Shown here in pieces: positions 40,101 to 50,784 of a stretch of 64,000 nt of DNA. Position 1 is the stretch's first letter. Every line of letters starts with the position of its first letter. Under the pieces are notes generated by a model that made no database searches, was not told where the DNA came from, and worked only from the letters and a program-made list of their open reading frames with translations. The DNA comes from Sphingobacteriia bacterium. GTDB lineage: Bacteria; Bacteroidota; Bacteroidia; Chitinophagales; Chitinophagaceae. The position numbers and the translations under genes are program-made. The stretch covers positions 62,001 through 126,000 of the forward strand of contig RDZY01000009.1 in NCBI GenBank assembly GCA_004294135.1, in the 5' to 3' direction.

Positions 40101-40322
40101 ACCGGGCACACCGTTAATTGCTCTTTCAAGAGTTACTAAAGCTGCTTTTACAACAGTTTCAGCATTTGCACCAGTATATTCTACTGTTACGTTTACCTCG
40201 GGTGGTGCAATGCTTGGGAATAATGTCATTGGTAATTTTAGCATTGCTAAAATGCCCAGCAAGACTATAATAATAGATATTACAACAGATAATACGGGTC
40301 GGTGAATAAACTTCGTTGTCAT
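37173..40322 (-). CDS. RND multidrug efflux permease (AcrB/HAE1 family)
   Basis: 1049 aa; FIHRPVLSVVISIIIVLLGILAMLKLPMTLFPSIAPPEV, AIGIVIDDAIVVVEAV, GLLGKNAILIIEF. Confidence 0.95.
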   Translation of the reverse strand: MTTKFIHRPVLSVVISIIIVLLGILAMLKLPMTLFPSIAPPEVNVTVEYTGANAETVVKAALVTLERAINGVPGMKYMSTDAGNDGVGVIQIIHEVGTNPDIAAVNIQNRVAAVMGELPSEVIKNGVKIAKEENAMLLYLNIYSTDTSVTEKFLYNFADINLLAELKRIKGVGYADIVGAREYAMRIWLKPDKMLTYNMSVDDVMKSLEEQNIEAAPGKIGESSDKEAQAMQYVVKFTGKFNTKEQYENISIKSTTAGQILKIKDIAQVEFGTTYFDVEAKLNGKPTASIMLKQLPGSNASEVITAVKKRLTELRASTFQKGMDYEVSYDVSRFLDASVHEVIKTLIEAFLLVSLVVFLFLQDWRSTIIPAVTVPVSLIGTFCFMQFFGFSLNLITLFALVLAIGIVIDDAIVVVEAVHAKMEKGLTARRATEAAMKEISGAIIAITLVMSAVFIPTAFLSGPAGIFYKQFSITMAISIVLSGLGALTLTPALCALFLKNNHHQYKSKNVLNRFFDGFNSVYDRILGKYKNLLSKIINRKIVTIAVLLIFCFSTGILTKFVPSGFIPNEDQGTFYISVTTPAGATMERTKVVVNDIQKIAQKIEGIESVTSLSGTNILSDGTGATYGTLLINLKKWEERSKSVTDLIRELKEKTKQIKAAKLEFFPPPAVPGYGNASGFELRLLDKTGQGNLKNQEIVTNKFIADLKARPEIGSAFSIFDASFPQFLLHIDEDAAAQKGVTTNNVMGSLQTLLGSEYATNFIKFGQTYKVMVQALPQYRAKPDDILKLYVKNNRDEMVPVSAFMSMEKVYGVDQITRYNMFPSAELNGEAKAGYSSGDAIKAIQEVAATKLPKGFDIDWAGITRDEVATGNEAIYVFLICLIFVYLLLAAQYESFLLPLPVILSLPTGIFGAFLFLWMLGLENNIYAQVAMIMLIGLLGKNAILIIEFATIKHKEGATPFKAALEAATLRLRPILMTSFAFVAGLIPLMFANGAGAVGNRTIGSAAAGGMLLGTLFGVIIVPGLYYIFATLAEKFTKKEAEEIPYTETI

Positions 40323-40326
40323 CGTA

Positions 40327-41463
40327 TTATTGTTGTTTTTGAGGTTTAGAAATTTGGTTAAAGTCTTTCAATTCAGGAATGATTGCATCACCTTCTTTTA
40401 CTAATTGTACACCATCGTACAGCACTTTGTCTTTGGCAGATAAACCTTCTTTAACAACATACATATTGGCTAAACGCATTTGAGGAATAATTTTACGTTG
40501 CTCTACAATATTCTTTTCATTTACCACATATACATATAGGTTTTCCTGTACATCAAACGTAGATTGCTGTGGAATAAGAATGGCTTTAGAAAGAATATTA
40601 CTAACCAAAATTTTGCCCGATGAACCGTGTTTTAACCATTTTTGGGTATTGGGAAATTTTGCCCTAAAAGAGAGATTACCGGTAGCTGGATTTATTTCGC
40701 CGTCAATCGTTTCAATAATACCTTTTTGTGGCAATATATTACCATTGGATAGTTTTAGCTGAACAATATTATTCTTGGTATTTTGGGTAATATATTTTAA
40801 ATAGTCGTTTTCCGACACGTTGAAATAAACATACATTTCTGTATTATTAGAAATGGAAGTGAGCAATGCACCTTCTTCAATTAATGCACCCACTTTGTTT
40901 GGAATACGATTGATAACCCCACTAAAAGGTGCTTTGATTTCTGTAAAACTTAAATTAAGATTGGCTAATTTTATGGTAGCATTTGCTTCCTGAATTTTTG
41001 CAAGCACCGCCTCTTTTTTAGATTTTGCCAATTCCAATTCTGCTCTGGAAACTACATTGTTTTCCGTTAAAATGGTAGCACTTTTTATTTCAACCTCTGC
41101 CTGTTTCAGTTCGGCTTGTGCTACTGCAAGCTGTGCTTTTGCTTTTAAAATTTCTTGTTTGTATTCGCTGCAATTGAGTGAGAAAAGTAATTGACCTTGG
41201 CTTACTGTTTTACCTTCATCTACATAAAGTTTTTCAATAAAGCCTTTGACCCTAGCCCTTAACTCTACGTTTTGAATAGCTTGTATTTCTGCAACATATT
41301 CTTGTATGTAGTTAGAATCTGCAATAATTGGATTGATAACGGTATATTTTTCTTTTATTTCTTGTTTCTTGATTGATTTATTAGAACAAGCTATGATGCA
41401 CATACAAATTGTACATACTACTACTGATTGCAAACTATTTGCAATGCGATATTTGAATTTCAT
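40327..41463 (-). CDS. RND periplasmic adaptor (AcrA family) lipoprotein
   Basis: Lipobox CIIAC, biotinyl-lipoyl and alpha-hairpin pattern, APFSGVINR. Confidence 0.93.
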   Translation of the reverse strand: MKFKYRIANSLQSVVVCTICMCIIACSNKSIKKQEIKEKYTVINPIIADSNYIQEYVAEIQAIQNVELRARVKGFIEKLYVDEGKTVSQGQLLFSLNCSEYKQEILKAKAQLAVAQAELKQAEVEIKSATILTENNVVSRAELELAKSKKEAVLAKIQEANATIKLANLNLSFTEIKAPFSGVINRIPNKVGALIEEGALLTSISNNTEMYVYFNVSENDYLKYITQNTKNNIVQLKLSNGNILPQKGIIETIDGEINPATGNLSFRAKFPNTQKWLKHGSSGKILVSNILSKAILIPQQSTFDVQENLYVYVVNEKNIVEQRKIIPQMRLANMYVVKEGLSAKDKVLYDGVQLVKEGDAIIPELKDFNQISKPQKQQ

Positions 41464-41571
41464 TTTTGTTTTTTTGCTTAGATTATTTTACACGTTTATA
41501 GTTCAACGTAAATGAATACGCCAATTGAGCATAAATTATCATATACTCAAATTGCTAAATGTTTAAAATAA

Positions 41572-41940
41572 TTAAGCCTCGGGTGGTGGGGATTCAATGT
41601 CGAAGAAAATCGAATTGATTTGGCAGTACGTAAAAAAAGAGAATTTTTGTGTACTATTTTCTAAAAACTTATGTTTTGAAATGTAATCCGAAAAATTTAG
41701 GAGCCTTGGACAAGTAGTGAGATAATTGAAAGTTATTTGAGAATCATTTGCCATATCATCATCTTCATCGTCAGCGGTAGTATCTATACCTAAGGCAACA
41801 CTGATAAATTCGTATACGGTGTTTATATCTTCAACTTGGCTGTCTGTAGCTGCACTATACATATCTGCCTCATCTAAATGGGGAATAAGTGCGATATTTA
41901 AATGTGAAATAATTAATATAAATATAAGAATTTTTCGCAT
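41572..41940 (-). CDS. Small exported acidic protein heading the HAE1-RND operon
   Basis: Signal peptide MRKILIFILIISHLNIA; acidic DTTADDEDDDMAND; C-terminus IESPPPEA. Confidence 0.65.
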   Translation of the reverse strand: MRKILIFILIISHLNIALIPHLDEADMYSAATDSQVEDINTVYEFISVALGIDTTADDEDDDMANDSQITFNYLTTCPRLLNFSDYISKHKFLENSTQKFSFFTYCQINSIFFDIESPPPEA

Positions 41941-42046
41941 TGCAGTAAAGATAAGTCATTAAAAAATACTCCAAGATTATTTTAATATTAGTTTTAATTA
42001 CGCTTTCTTATACAAGATATCCCAAGACCAACCAATTAGAATTACC

Positions 42047-43372
42047 TCATTCAACTGCCAATGGCATTTCTACCGTAAAAGTGGTTCCTTTACCCAGCGT
42101 ACTTTCTACTTTTATTTTGCCATTATGTGCATCAATAACCGTCTTCACGTAACTCATGCCCAATCCAAATCCCTTTACATTGTGAATATTGCCAGTATGC
42201 GCACGGAAAAACTTTTCAAAAACCCTTTTGGTAGTCTCTTTATTCATGCCAATTCCATTGTCTTCTATTCTAATCACCAAATGCTTTTTGGTTGCATGGG
42301 TAGCAATGGTAATTTGCAGGCTCTCGGTGGAATATTTAATAGCATTATCAACCAAATTAGAAATTAAATTACTAAAATGCACTTCATCTCCATTTATATG
42401 GTCGTTGCTTGCATTCAACAACAACTGAATCTTACCATCCCTGTCTTGCAACTGTAGTTTAAAATTACTAATCGTTTGTTCAATAATAGCGTGAACAGAG
42501 AGTTCGGAAAGCTTTAAAACCAGTCGCTGCTTTTCTATAAAAGCAGCTTGCAGTATGGTTTCCACATGTTTGTTCATGCGGGTATTCTCTTCTTTAATAA
42601 TATTACTAAAATAAGTTGCTTTCTCTCTATTGTTTTGTACTTTTTCATTCCGCAGTGCGTCTACTGCCAATGAAATAGTAGCCAACGGAGTTTTAAATTC
42701 ATGCGTCATATTATTGATGAAATCACTCTTAATTTGAGAAAGTTTTTTCTGATACAATAACGACTTTACCGTGATATAAAAAGCCGCAATAATCACCAAC
42801 ATAAATGCGATCGCTCCCACAATAATCCAGCGCAATGAAGCCCATACTTGTTGCTCAATATTGGGGACAATAATAATGAGTTTTTCTAAGGCAGGTATGG
42901 TTTCAATTTCTGTATTCTCAGGCAATATTGCACAATAAACTGTTAGATTATTAATGGTATCCCAAAATTCTTTTTCATAACCTATAGAAAACATTTCATA
43001 ATCATCGTTCGGGTTGGTTACCGCAAATTCAAACTTTAATTTATTTAAGTTTCTTGCGTCAAATGCATTTCGAATTTTATTTTGAATTTCGACTGCCGCA
43101 AATTTTTCTTCTACCGTGGGTTGCCTAAAAAAATTAAGCGGAAAATTCCTGCCTAATGACAAGCTACTTCTTCCCGACAATTTGAGTGTTTGACCACTAT
43201 GGGTCTGCCTTCCCAATTCGTTTGCTACCGAAACACCTGCTTCATGTATTTTGTTGTTGAGCTGTGTTTTAGTTACTTCTAAAAGATTTTGGAACCAAGA
43301 GACCTGCAACAGAAAAAGTCCCAATAGGGAGAGTGTAATCAGTATAATAATAGCGGGGAAAGTTCTCTTCAT
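42047..43372 (-). CDS. Two-TM sensor histidine kinase
   Basis: HisKA FINNMTHEFKTPLATI; HATPase DNGIGMNKE..KGFGLGMSYVK. Confidence 0.95.
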   Translation of the reverse strand: MKRTFPAIIILITLSLLGLFLLQVSWFQNLLEVTKTQLNNKIHEAGVSVANELGRQTHSGQTLKLSGRSSLSLGRNFPLNFFRQPTVEEKFAAVEIQNKIRNAFDARNLNKLKFEFAVTNPNDDYEMFSIGYEKEFWDTINNLTVYCAILPENTEIETIPALEKLIIIVPNIEQQVWASLRWIIVGAIAFMLVIIAAFYITVKSLLYQKKLSQIKSDFINNMTHEFKTPLATISLAVDALRNEKVQNNREKATYFSNIIKEENTRMNKHVETILQAAFIEKQRLVLKLSELSVHAIIEQTISNFKLQLQDRDGKIQLLLNASNDHINGDEVHFSNLISNLVDNAIKYSTESLQITIATHATKKHLVIRIEDNGIGMNKETTKRVFEKFFRAHTGNIHNVKGFGLGMSYVKTVIDAHNGKIKVESTLGKGTTFTVEMPLAVE

Positions 43373-43379
43373 TGTGTTA

Positions 43380-43387
43380 CAAATATA
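43380..43387 (-). promoter_or_regulatory. Bacteroidota -7 element TATATTTG (TAnnTTTG) upstream of histidine kinase
   Basis: Minus strand TATATTTG just upstream of ATG 43372. Confidence 0.5.
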
Positions 43388-43490
43388 CTTTTAATTGTCC
43401 CTTTTTTCCAACACCAACTCCTTGACTATATTTTTTAACTTGCCATTGGGCTTTGTTTTTTTAAAATAAATTCCTTTCTTTTGTTATTCT

Positions 43491-44039
43491 ATGGAAATTA
43501 TACCCGGCATATTACTGTTATCAGACCCTTTTTTAAAAGACCCAAATTTTGTGCGCTCGGTGGTACTGGTATGCGAGCACAATGAAGAAGGTAGCTTTGG
43601 CTTTGTGTTGAGTAAACAAACCACCTATACATTGGGCGAATTGGTAGAACAAGCAGCAGGAATTAATATTCCAGTATATGAAGGTGGCCCTGTTGAAAAG
43701 AATACCCTTCATTTTATTCACCAGCAGCCTGATATTGCGGGCGAATCTGTGGAAGTGAAAAAAGGAATTTATTGGGGTGGAAATTTTGAGCAGGTGGTAG
43801 CAGCATTGAGAAGTGGATATTTAAAACCCACCGATATTAGGTTCTTCATGGGTTATAGCGGATGGAGTGCAAAGCAGCTTGAGGAAGAATACGAAGAAAA
43901 AAGCTGGATCTTGGCAGATGCCAGTCCAGCTACTATTTTTTCCACTAAAGAAGGGGAACTTTGGAAACAAAGCCTCCAGGATTTAGGAGGCGAGTACGCT
44001 AGGATGATTCATTATCCCAACGACCCCCAGTTGAATTAA
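43491..44039 (+). CDS. YqgE/AlgH family protein (UPF0301)
   Basis: PGILLLSDPFLKDPNFVRSVVLVCEHNEEGSFGFVLSK; GYSGWSAKQLEEE. Confidence 0.95.
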   Translation: MEIIPGILLLSDPFLKDPNFVRSVVLVCEHNEEGSFGFVLSKQTTYTLGELVEQAAGINIPVYEGGPVEKNTLHFIHQQPDIAGESVEVKKGIYWGGNFEQVVAALRSGYLKPTDIRFFMGYSGWSAKQLEEEYEEKSWILADASPATIFSTKEGELWKQSLQDLGGEYARMIHYPNDPQLN

Positions 44040-44287
44040 AGGGCTACTGCACCCTCCACCAAAACAGTGGCTTTATTATTCAATATTTCTACAAACCCAC
44101 TTTGAATGGTGAAGGAGACTGTTTCTTTCTTGTCTTTTAATATCTTTAAATTCCCTTTGCCCAGTGCACTTACCATAGGAGCGTGTTTGTTTAATACTTC
44201 AAACAATCCGCTAATACCGGGCAATTGTACACCATATACATCACCGCTGTACAGTTTTTTTTCGGGAGTAAGTATTTCTAGTATCAT
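44036..44287 (-). CDS. atpC: F1Fo ATP synthase epsilon subunit, short form
   Basis: LEILTPEKKLYSGDVYGVQLPGISGLFEVL..HAPMVSAL; downstream of atpD. Confidence 0.93.
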   Translation of the reverse strand: MILEILTPEKKLYSGDVYGVQLPGISGLFEVLNKHAPMVSALGKGNLKILKDKKETVSFTIQSGFVEILNNKATVLVEGAVAL

Positions 44288-44301
44288 GTTAAATTAATTA
44301 A

Positions 44302-45828
<1,527 letters not shown>

Positions 45829-45866
45829 TTAATAAACCAAACCGCTAAAGGTCTTTGATTTGGCGG

Positions 45867-45874
45867 CAAAGGTA
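45867..45874 (-). promoter_or_regulatory. Bacteroidota -7 element TACCTTTG upstream of atpD
   Basis: Minus strand TACCTTTG in the atpD 5' region. Confidence 0.5.
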
Positions 45875-45931
45875 AGGGGATGGAGGTAAAAAACGGGTGT
45901 AAGACGGCGTTTTTTTTCTGAACTGGGGAAA

Positions 45932-45959
45932 GACGGTGAACGGTAGATGGTCAACTATA
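45932..45959. repeat. Degenerate heptad repeat upstream of AI-2E gene
   Basis: gacggtg|aacggta|gatggtc|aactata. Confidence 0.75.
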
Positions 45960-45964
45960 AAGAG

Positions 45965-45972
45965 TATATTTG
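45965..45972 (+). promoter_or_regulatory. Bacteroidota -7 element TATATTTG upstream of AI-2E gene
   Basis: TAnnTTTG match 17 bp before ATG 45989. Confidence 0.5.
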
Positions 45973-45988
45973 GGATAAGATATTCTAA

Positions 45989-47053
45989 ATGAACCAAGAT
46001 CATAAGATAAACCGATATTTCTTCCTAGTAGTCATTCTATTATTCGCTGGCTTTTTACTCTTTAGCTTAAAATCATTTTTCACCGCTTTTTTGGCTGCAA
46101 TTATGTTTTATGTGTTGAGTAAACAACCAGTAGAATGGCTGATTAAAAAACATCGTTGGAAGAAAAGTTGGGCGGCATTACTGATTATTATCGTTTCGTT
46201 TTTCATCATCCTGCTACCCATTTCTTTAATGGCGGCCATGCTGTACAAAAAAGCGTTGACTGTTTCGCAGAATACCAGTCAAATTATTGAACCACTTAAA
46301 CAACTGGATGCGAACTTACAAGAGCGATTTCATTTTATTTTATTATCGGAAAAAAACCTAAATGGAATTCAATCTTTTCTGGCTGATTTTATTTCTTCAT
46401 TACTAAATCAGGGATTGAATTTATTAAGCGCCATTAGCATGATGTATTTTTTTCTATACTTTATGATTATTAATATCAATCGCATGGAAGCCGCCATCAT
46501 TTTTTACCTTCCTTTTAATCGGCAGAAAATAGAATTATTTGGGCAGGAACTAAAATCACAAACTTTCAGTAATGCCATCGGTGTTCCTTTAATAGCAGTA
46601 GTTATAGGGCTATTCGGGTTTCTGGCTTTTTCCATTATTCAATTCAATGAACCTGGGTTCTGGGCAGTAATTCTTGGATTCTCTTCCATCATTCCAATAG
46701 TTGGAACAGCCGTAGTATGGTTGCCCATCAGTATTTATTTATTTTCAAAGGGACAGATTTGGCAGGCTGTATTAATGATTGCTTGGGGGGCTTTACTATT
46801 AAGCGTACTGGATAATATCGTCCGCTTTTTATTGGCCAAAAAAATGGCCGATGTACACCCCATCGTTACGGTGCTGGGGGTAATTATTGGACTAGAATTT
46901 TTTGGTATAACAGGGCTGATCTTTGGACCTTTAATTATTTCTTATTTCATTATTCTATTAAAGATTTATTACAACGAATACCAGCAAATCGACCTTATGC
47001 CGAAGAAAAAAAAGACCACCCCTATGCCGTTTAAATTACCGTTTTTGAAGTAG
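45989..47053 (+). CDS. AI-2E family transporter (YdiK/TqsA-type)
   Basis: Multi-TM, GFSSIIPIVGTAVVWLP, DNIVRFLLAKKM, PIVTVLGVIIGLEFFGITGLIFGPL. Confidence 0.92.
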   Translation: MNQDHKINRYFFLVVILLFAGFLLFSLKSFFTAFLAAIMFYVLSKQPVEWLIKKHRWKKSWAALLIIIVSFFIILLPISLMAAMLYKKALTVSQNTSQIIEPLKQLDANLQERFHFILLSEKNLNGIQSFLADFISSLLNQGLNLLSAISMMYFFLYFMIININRMEAAIIFYLPFNRQKIELFGQELKSQTFSNAIGVPLIAVVIGLFGFLAFSIIQFNEPGFWAVILGFSSIIPIVGTAVVWLPISIYLFSKGQIWQAVLMIAWGALLLSVLDNIVRFLLAKKMADVHPIVTVLGVIIGLEFFGITGLIFGPLIISYFIILLKIYYNEYQQIDLMPKKKKTTPMPFKLPFLK

Positions 47054-47080
47054 ACGGTGTAAATGATACGGTGGATGAAT
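47053..47080. repeat. Degenerate heptad repeat filling the AI-2E/glpF convergent gap
   Basis: gacggtg|taaatga|tacggtg|gatgaat. Confidence 0.55.
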
Positions 47081-47784
47081 TAGAGACAGCTATAGAGTAA
47101 AGCTGCTGCAACAGCGCCTGCAATGGGCGCTACAACTGGTATCCAACTATAAGCCCAGTCGCTCCCACCCTTTCCCTGAATAGGCAATAAAGCGTGCACA
47201 ATGCGGGGACCAAAATCACGAGCCGGATTAATAGCATAACCCGTTGGCCCTCCCAAACTCAACCCGATTGCCAATACCAATAAGCCGACTGGAAGCGCGT
47301 CTAAAGAACCCAAGCTATTACTGCTTTTAGTAAGCAATAAAATGGACAACATAAAGACCATCGTCGCAAAAAATTCAGTCGCAAAATTCTGTGGTGTACT
47401 TCTAATAGCAGGTGTGTTACAGAATGCAGCTCTTTGCGCATCGGCATTGCCCGTGGCATTAAAATGCGCCCTATACATAATCCATACTATCAACGCTCCC
47501 AATATAGCACCCAATAACTGTGCAAGCAGATATATTGGCACCAAAGCCCATTCAAATTTTCCAATAACTGCTAAGGCAATCGTTACGGCAGGATTGAGGT
47601 GCGCGCCACTGCTGGATGCACTTGCATAAACCCCAATAAATACAGCCATAGCCCAACCAATTGTTATGGCCATAAACCCGCTGTTATTACCCTTGGTTTT
47701 ATCTAAAACCACATTCGCTACTACCCCGTTTCCCAAAGTAACCAGCAAAGCGGTACCTACTAATTCAGCCAAAAAAGCCGTCAT
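47080..47784 (-). CDS. glpF: MIP/aquaporin family glycerol facilitator
   Basis: HLNPAVT and NPARDFGPRI NPA motifs; next to glpK. Confidence 0.95.
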   Translation of the reverse strand: MTAFLAELVGTALLVTLGNGVVANVVLDKTKGNNSGFMAITIGWAMAVFIGVYASASSSGAHLNPAVTIALAVIGKFEWALVPIYLLAQLLGAILGALIVWIMYRAHFNATGNADAQRAAFCNTPAIRSTPQNFATEFFATMVFMLSILLLTKSSNSLGSLDALPVGLLVLAIGLSLGGPTGYAINPARDFGPRIVHALLPIQGKGGSDWAYSWIPVVAPIAGAVAAALLYSCL

Positions 47785-47860
47785 TCAATCAATTTAATTT
47801 GTGAATAGTCCCTCAATTTAAGCTATATATTCTGAGCGAGTATATTAAGAAGTTAATAAA

Positions 47861-49366
47861 TTATCCATGTATCATAGCCGCATTCACTGCCCTACTCCAT
47901 CCCTCCGCCAAAGCGTCTTTTGTTTTCAAATTCATGGTAGGCTCAAAAACCCTTTCTTTCTGCCAAAGCTCCTGTATTTCATCGGTACTACTCCAATAAC
48001 CAATGGCCAAACCCGCTAAATAAGCGGCTCCCAGCGCGGTAGTTTCTACGGTAGTAGGCCTAATTACTTTGGTCTGTAATAAATCACTCTGAAACTGCAT
48101 CAATAAATTATTGGCAGTGGCACCACCATCTACGCGCAACTCTTTAATAGAAATTCCGGAATCTGCTTCCATTGCTTTTAATACATCCATCGTTTGATAC
48201 GCTATACTTTCTAAGGCAGCTCGGGCAATATGCGCACTGGTTGTACCACGTGTAATACCAACAATAGTTCCCCTTGCATATTGATTCCAATAGGGCGCAC
48301 CCAATCCCGCAAATGCAGGCACCATATAAACGCCATCCGTACCAGCTACTTCTGCGGCAAGGGTTTCTACTTCAGCAGCGGTACGAATAATTTTAAGCCC
48401 ATCTCTTAACCACTGTACTACTGCGCCCGCAATAAATACGGAACCTTCCAATGCATAATGCGTAACCCCATTAATTTTCCAGGCAATGGTAGTAAGTAAA
48501 TGATGGGTTGATATTACTGGAGTTGTGCCTGTATTCATCAACATAAAACAACCTGTTCCGTACGTATTTTTTACCATCCCTGGCTGTGTACATTGCTGTC
48601 CAAATAAAGCAGCCTGCTGGTCGCCCGCTATACCCGCAATAGGCACTGGATTGGCTGTTAATATATTTTGAGTATAACCATAAACTTCGCTGCTGCTCTT
48701 TACAGTAGGAAGTATGGAAGCAGGAATATTAAATAGGTTCAATAAGTCCGCATCCCATTGCTCGGTATGGATATTAAACAACATAGTACGAGATGCATTG
48801 GATACATCCGTAACATGCACCAATCCGTTGGTCAATTTCCACACCAGCCAACTATCAATGGTTCCAAATAATAAATCACCAGCCGCGGCAGCGGCTCTAG
48901 CACCAGTAATATGATCGAGTATCCACTTTATTTTGGTAGCAGAAAAATAAGCGTCAATCACCAAGCCCGTTTTTTGTTGAATTAAAGCGGCGTTACCCGC
49001 TTCCTTCAGCGTATCACAATATTCGGCCGTTCTTCTGTCCTGCCACACAATAGCATGATAAATAGGGAGGCCCGTTTTTTTATTCCATACTACCGTTGTT
49101 TCACGCTGGTTGGTAATGCCAATAGCCGCAATATTTTTAATGCTTAATGAGGCCATCGTAATGGCTTCTGCTGCTACGCCAATCTGCGTACTCCAAATTT
49201 CATTGGCATCATGCTCTACCCAGCCGGGCTGTGGAAATAACTGTGTGAATTCTTTTTGTGCAGTGGCTATAATAGCACCGCTTTTATCAAAAACAATAGC
49301 GCGACTGCTGGTAGTTCCTTGATCTAAGGAAAGTATATATTGTGGCATGAAATCGTTTTTTATCAT
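47861..49366 (-). CDS. glpK: Glycerol kinase
   Basis: [58 protein letters not shown]. Confidence 0.98.
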   Translation of the reverse strand: MIKNDFMPQYILSLDQGTTSSRAIVFDKSGAIIATAQKEFTQLFPQPGWVEHDANEIWSTQIGVAAEAITMASLSIKNIAAIGITNQRETTVVWNKKTGLPIYHAIVWQDRRTAEYCDTLKEAGNAALIQQKTGLVIDAYFSATKIKWILDHITGARAAAAAGDLLFGTIDSWLVWKLTNGLVHVTDVSNASRTMLFNIHTEQWDADLLNLFNIPASILPTVKSSSEVYGYTQNILTANPVPIAGIAGDQQAALFGQQCTQPGMVKNTYGTGCFMLMNTGTTPVISTHHLLTTIAWKINGVTHYALEGSVFIAGAVVQWLRDGLKIIRTAAEVETLAAEVAGTDGVYMVPAFAGLGAPYWNQYARGTIVGITRGTTSAHIARAALESIAYQTMDVLKAMEADSGISIKELRVDGGATANNLLMQFQSDLLQTKVIRPTTVETTALGAAYLAGLAIGYWSSTDEIQELWQKERVFEPTMNLKTKDALAEGWSRAVNAAMIHG

Positions 49367-50731
49367 CTACCTCCCCTTCAACCAAGGCATTGGATTCTGT
49401 GCAACACTCTTATCATTCATAATCATAAACAGAATTCCACCTTCCCCATCAATTGAAGTTCCAGATTTACCCAATACCGTTCCTGCTTTCACTTGTTGAT
49501 CGCGACCCACACTAAAAGAGGATAAATTTTTATAGCCTGTAAAATATTTTCCGTGACGAACTAATACCACCAATTCATCGGCCATTTCACCCACATAAAC
49601 TACTTCCCCATCGGCCACACAACGAACAGAAGAACCAACTGCTACCGCAATTTCAATACCATCCGATTTTTGTATCAACTTAGTCCCTGCATAGTTCTGC
49701 GTTCCAAATCCAACCGTAACAATACCATTCGAAACTGGCCAAGGCAATCTACCCCGATTGTTCTCGAAATTAATTGACATTTCCATGCCCTCGGGGGTAG
49801 ATTCTAGTGGGGAATAATTTCTGTCTTTAGCCGCCGACGTTACACCCGTATTAGCCTCATTGTTATTGTTGTTATTCTTAGGCGTTGAAGGTTTATTTGG
49901 TGTAATAGTGGAGTTGTTTTTTGCGGCTTCCGCATTTTTACTGGCTTGTAATTTACGGGCATCTTCAAGTGCTTTCAAACGCTTTGCTTCATCGCGTTTT
50001 TTGGCTTCTTCAATCTCTCTTCTAATAACCGCATTCATAGCCAAAGCAACTTTCTGCCGCTGCCCTTCTTTGTCCTTCAATTGCTTACTTATTTCCAACT
50101 CTTTTCCTTTCAAACCAACCACTACCTGATCTTGTTCTTTTTTATCATCTTGCAAAACCAGCAGTTGTTTATTCTGTACTTCCAGTGTACTTAAACGTTC
50201 TTTTTTATTGTTGCTGAGCACCCCTACTTTTTCTTGCAATAAATTTTCTGACTTCACAATGGTGCTGGCCTGTGTCTCCCTATTTTGTCTATAACTTTTG
50301 AGATAAGTAACACGCTTAATGGCGTCGTTAAAACTACCTGCAGAAAATAAAAAATTCAAATACGCATAACTACTCCTGTTTTTATAAGCAAAAACAATGC
50401 TTTTAGCATATTTTACTTTCAACGTATCCAATTCTTTTTTCAGTCGATATATATCACGTTCATTTAAAAAAATAGTTTCATCCAACTGCTTTACTTCCCT
50501 ATTAATACTGCCCACTAAGGCCTCACGCGCATTTATTTTTTTCTTGATGATGGCCAGTTGTTTCACCGAGCTCTTGGTATTTTTTTGGGTCTCTCGCAGC
50601 ATCTGATTCAATTCAGTAATTTCCCGCTCCAGGTTCTGTTTGGTCTTCTGCAATTCTTCTCGAGACTGAGCCAATAGCATCATAGTGCTGATCAGAAAAA
50701 AAATAATACCTAAGCCGATTTTTTTAAACAT
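49367..50731 (-). CDS. Murein hydrolase activator EnvC family (coiled coil + M23 domain)
   Basis: Signal peptide, long coiled coil, C-terminal M23/LytM-like domain. Confidence 0.9.
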   Translation of the reverse strand: MFKKIGLGIIFFLISTMMLLAQSREELQKTKQNLEREITELNQMLRETQKNTKSSVKQLAIIKKKINAREALVGSINREVKQLDETIFLNERDIYRLKKELDTLKVKYAKSIVFAYKNRSSYAYLNFLFSAGSFNDAIKRVTYLKSYRQNRETQASTIVKSENLLQEKVGVLSNNKKERLSTLEVQNKQLLVLQDDKKEQDQVVVGLKGKELEISKQLKDKEGQRQKVALAMNAVIRREIEEAKKRDEAKRLKALEDARKLQASKNAEAAKNNSTITPNKPSTPKNNNNNNEANTGVTSAAKDRNYSPLESTPEGMEMSINFENNRGRLPWPVSNGIVTVGFGTQNYAGTKLIQKSDGIEIAVAVGSSVRCVADGEVVYVGEMADELVVLVRHGKYFTGYKNLSSFSVGRDQQVKAGTVLGKSGTSIDGEGGILFMIMNDKSVAQNPMPWLKGR

Positions 50732-50784
50732 GGGTCAAAATTAAGGGATGCCTTCGGGTATAGAACGATTAAACCCTCAGTAAA

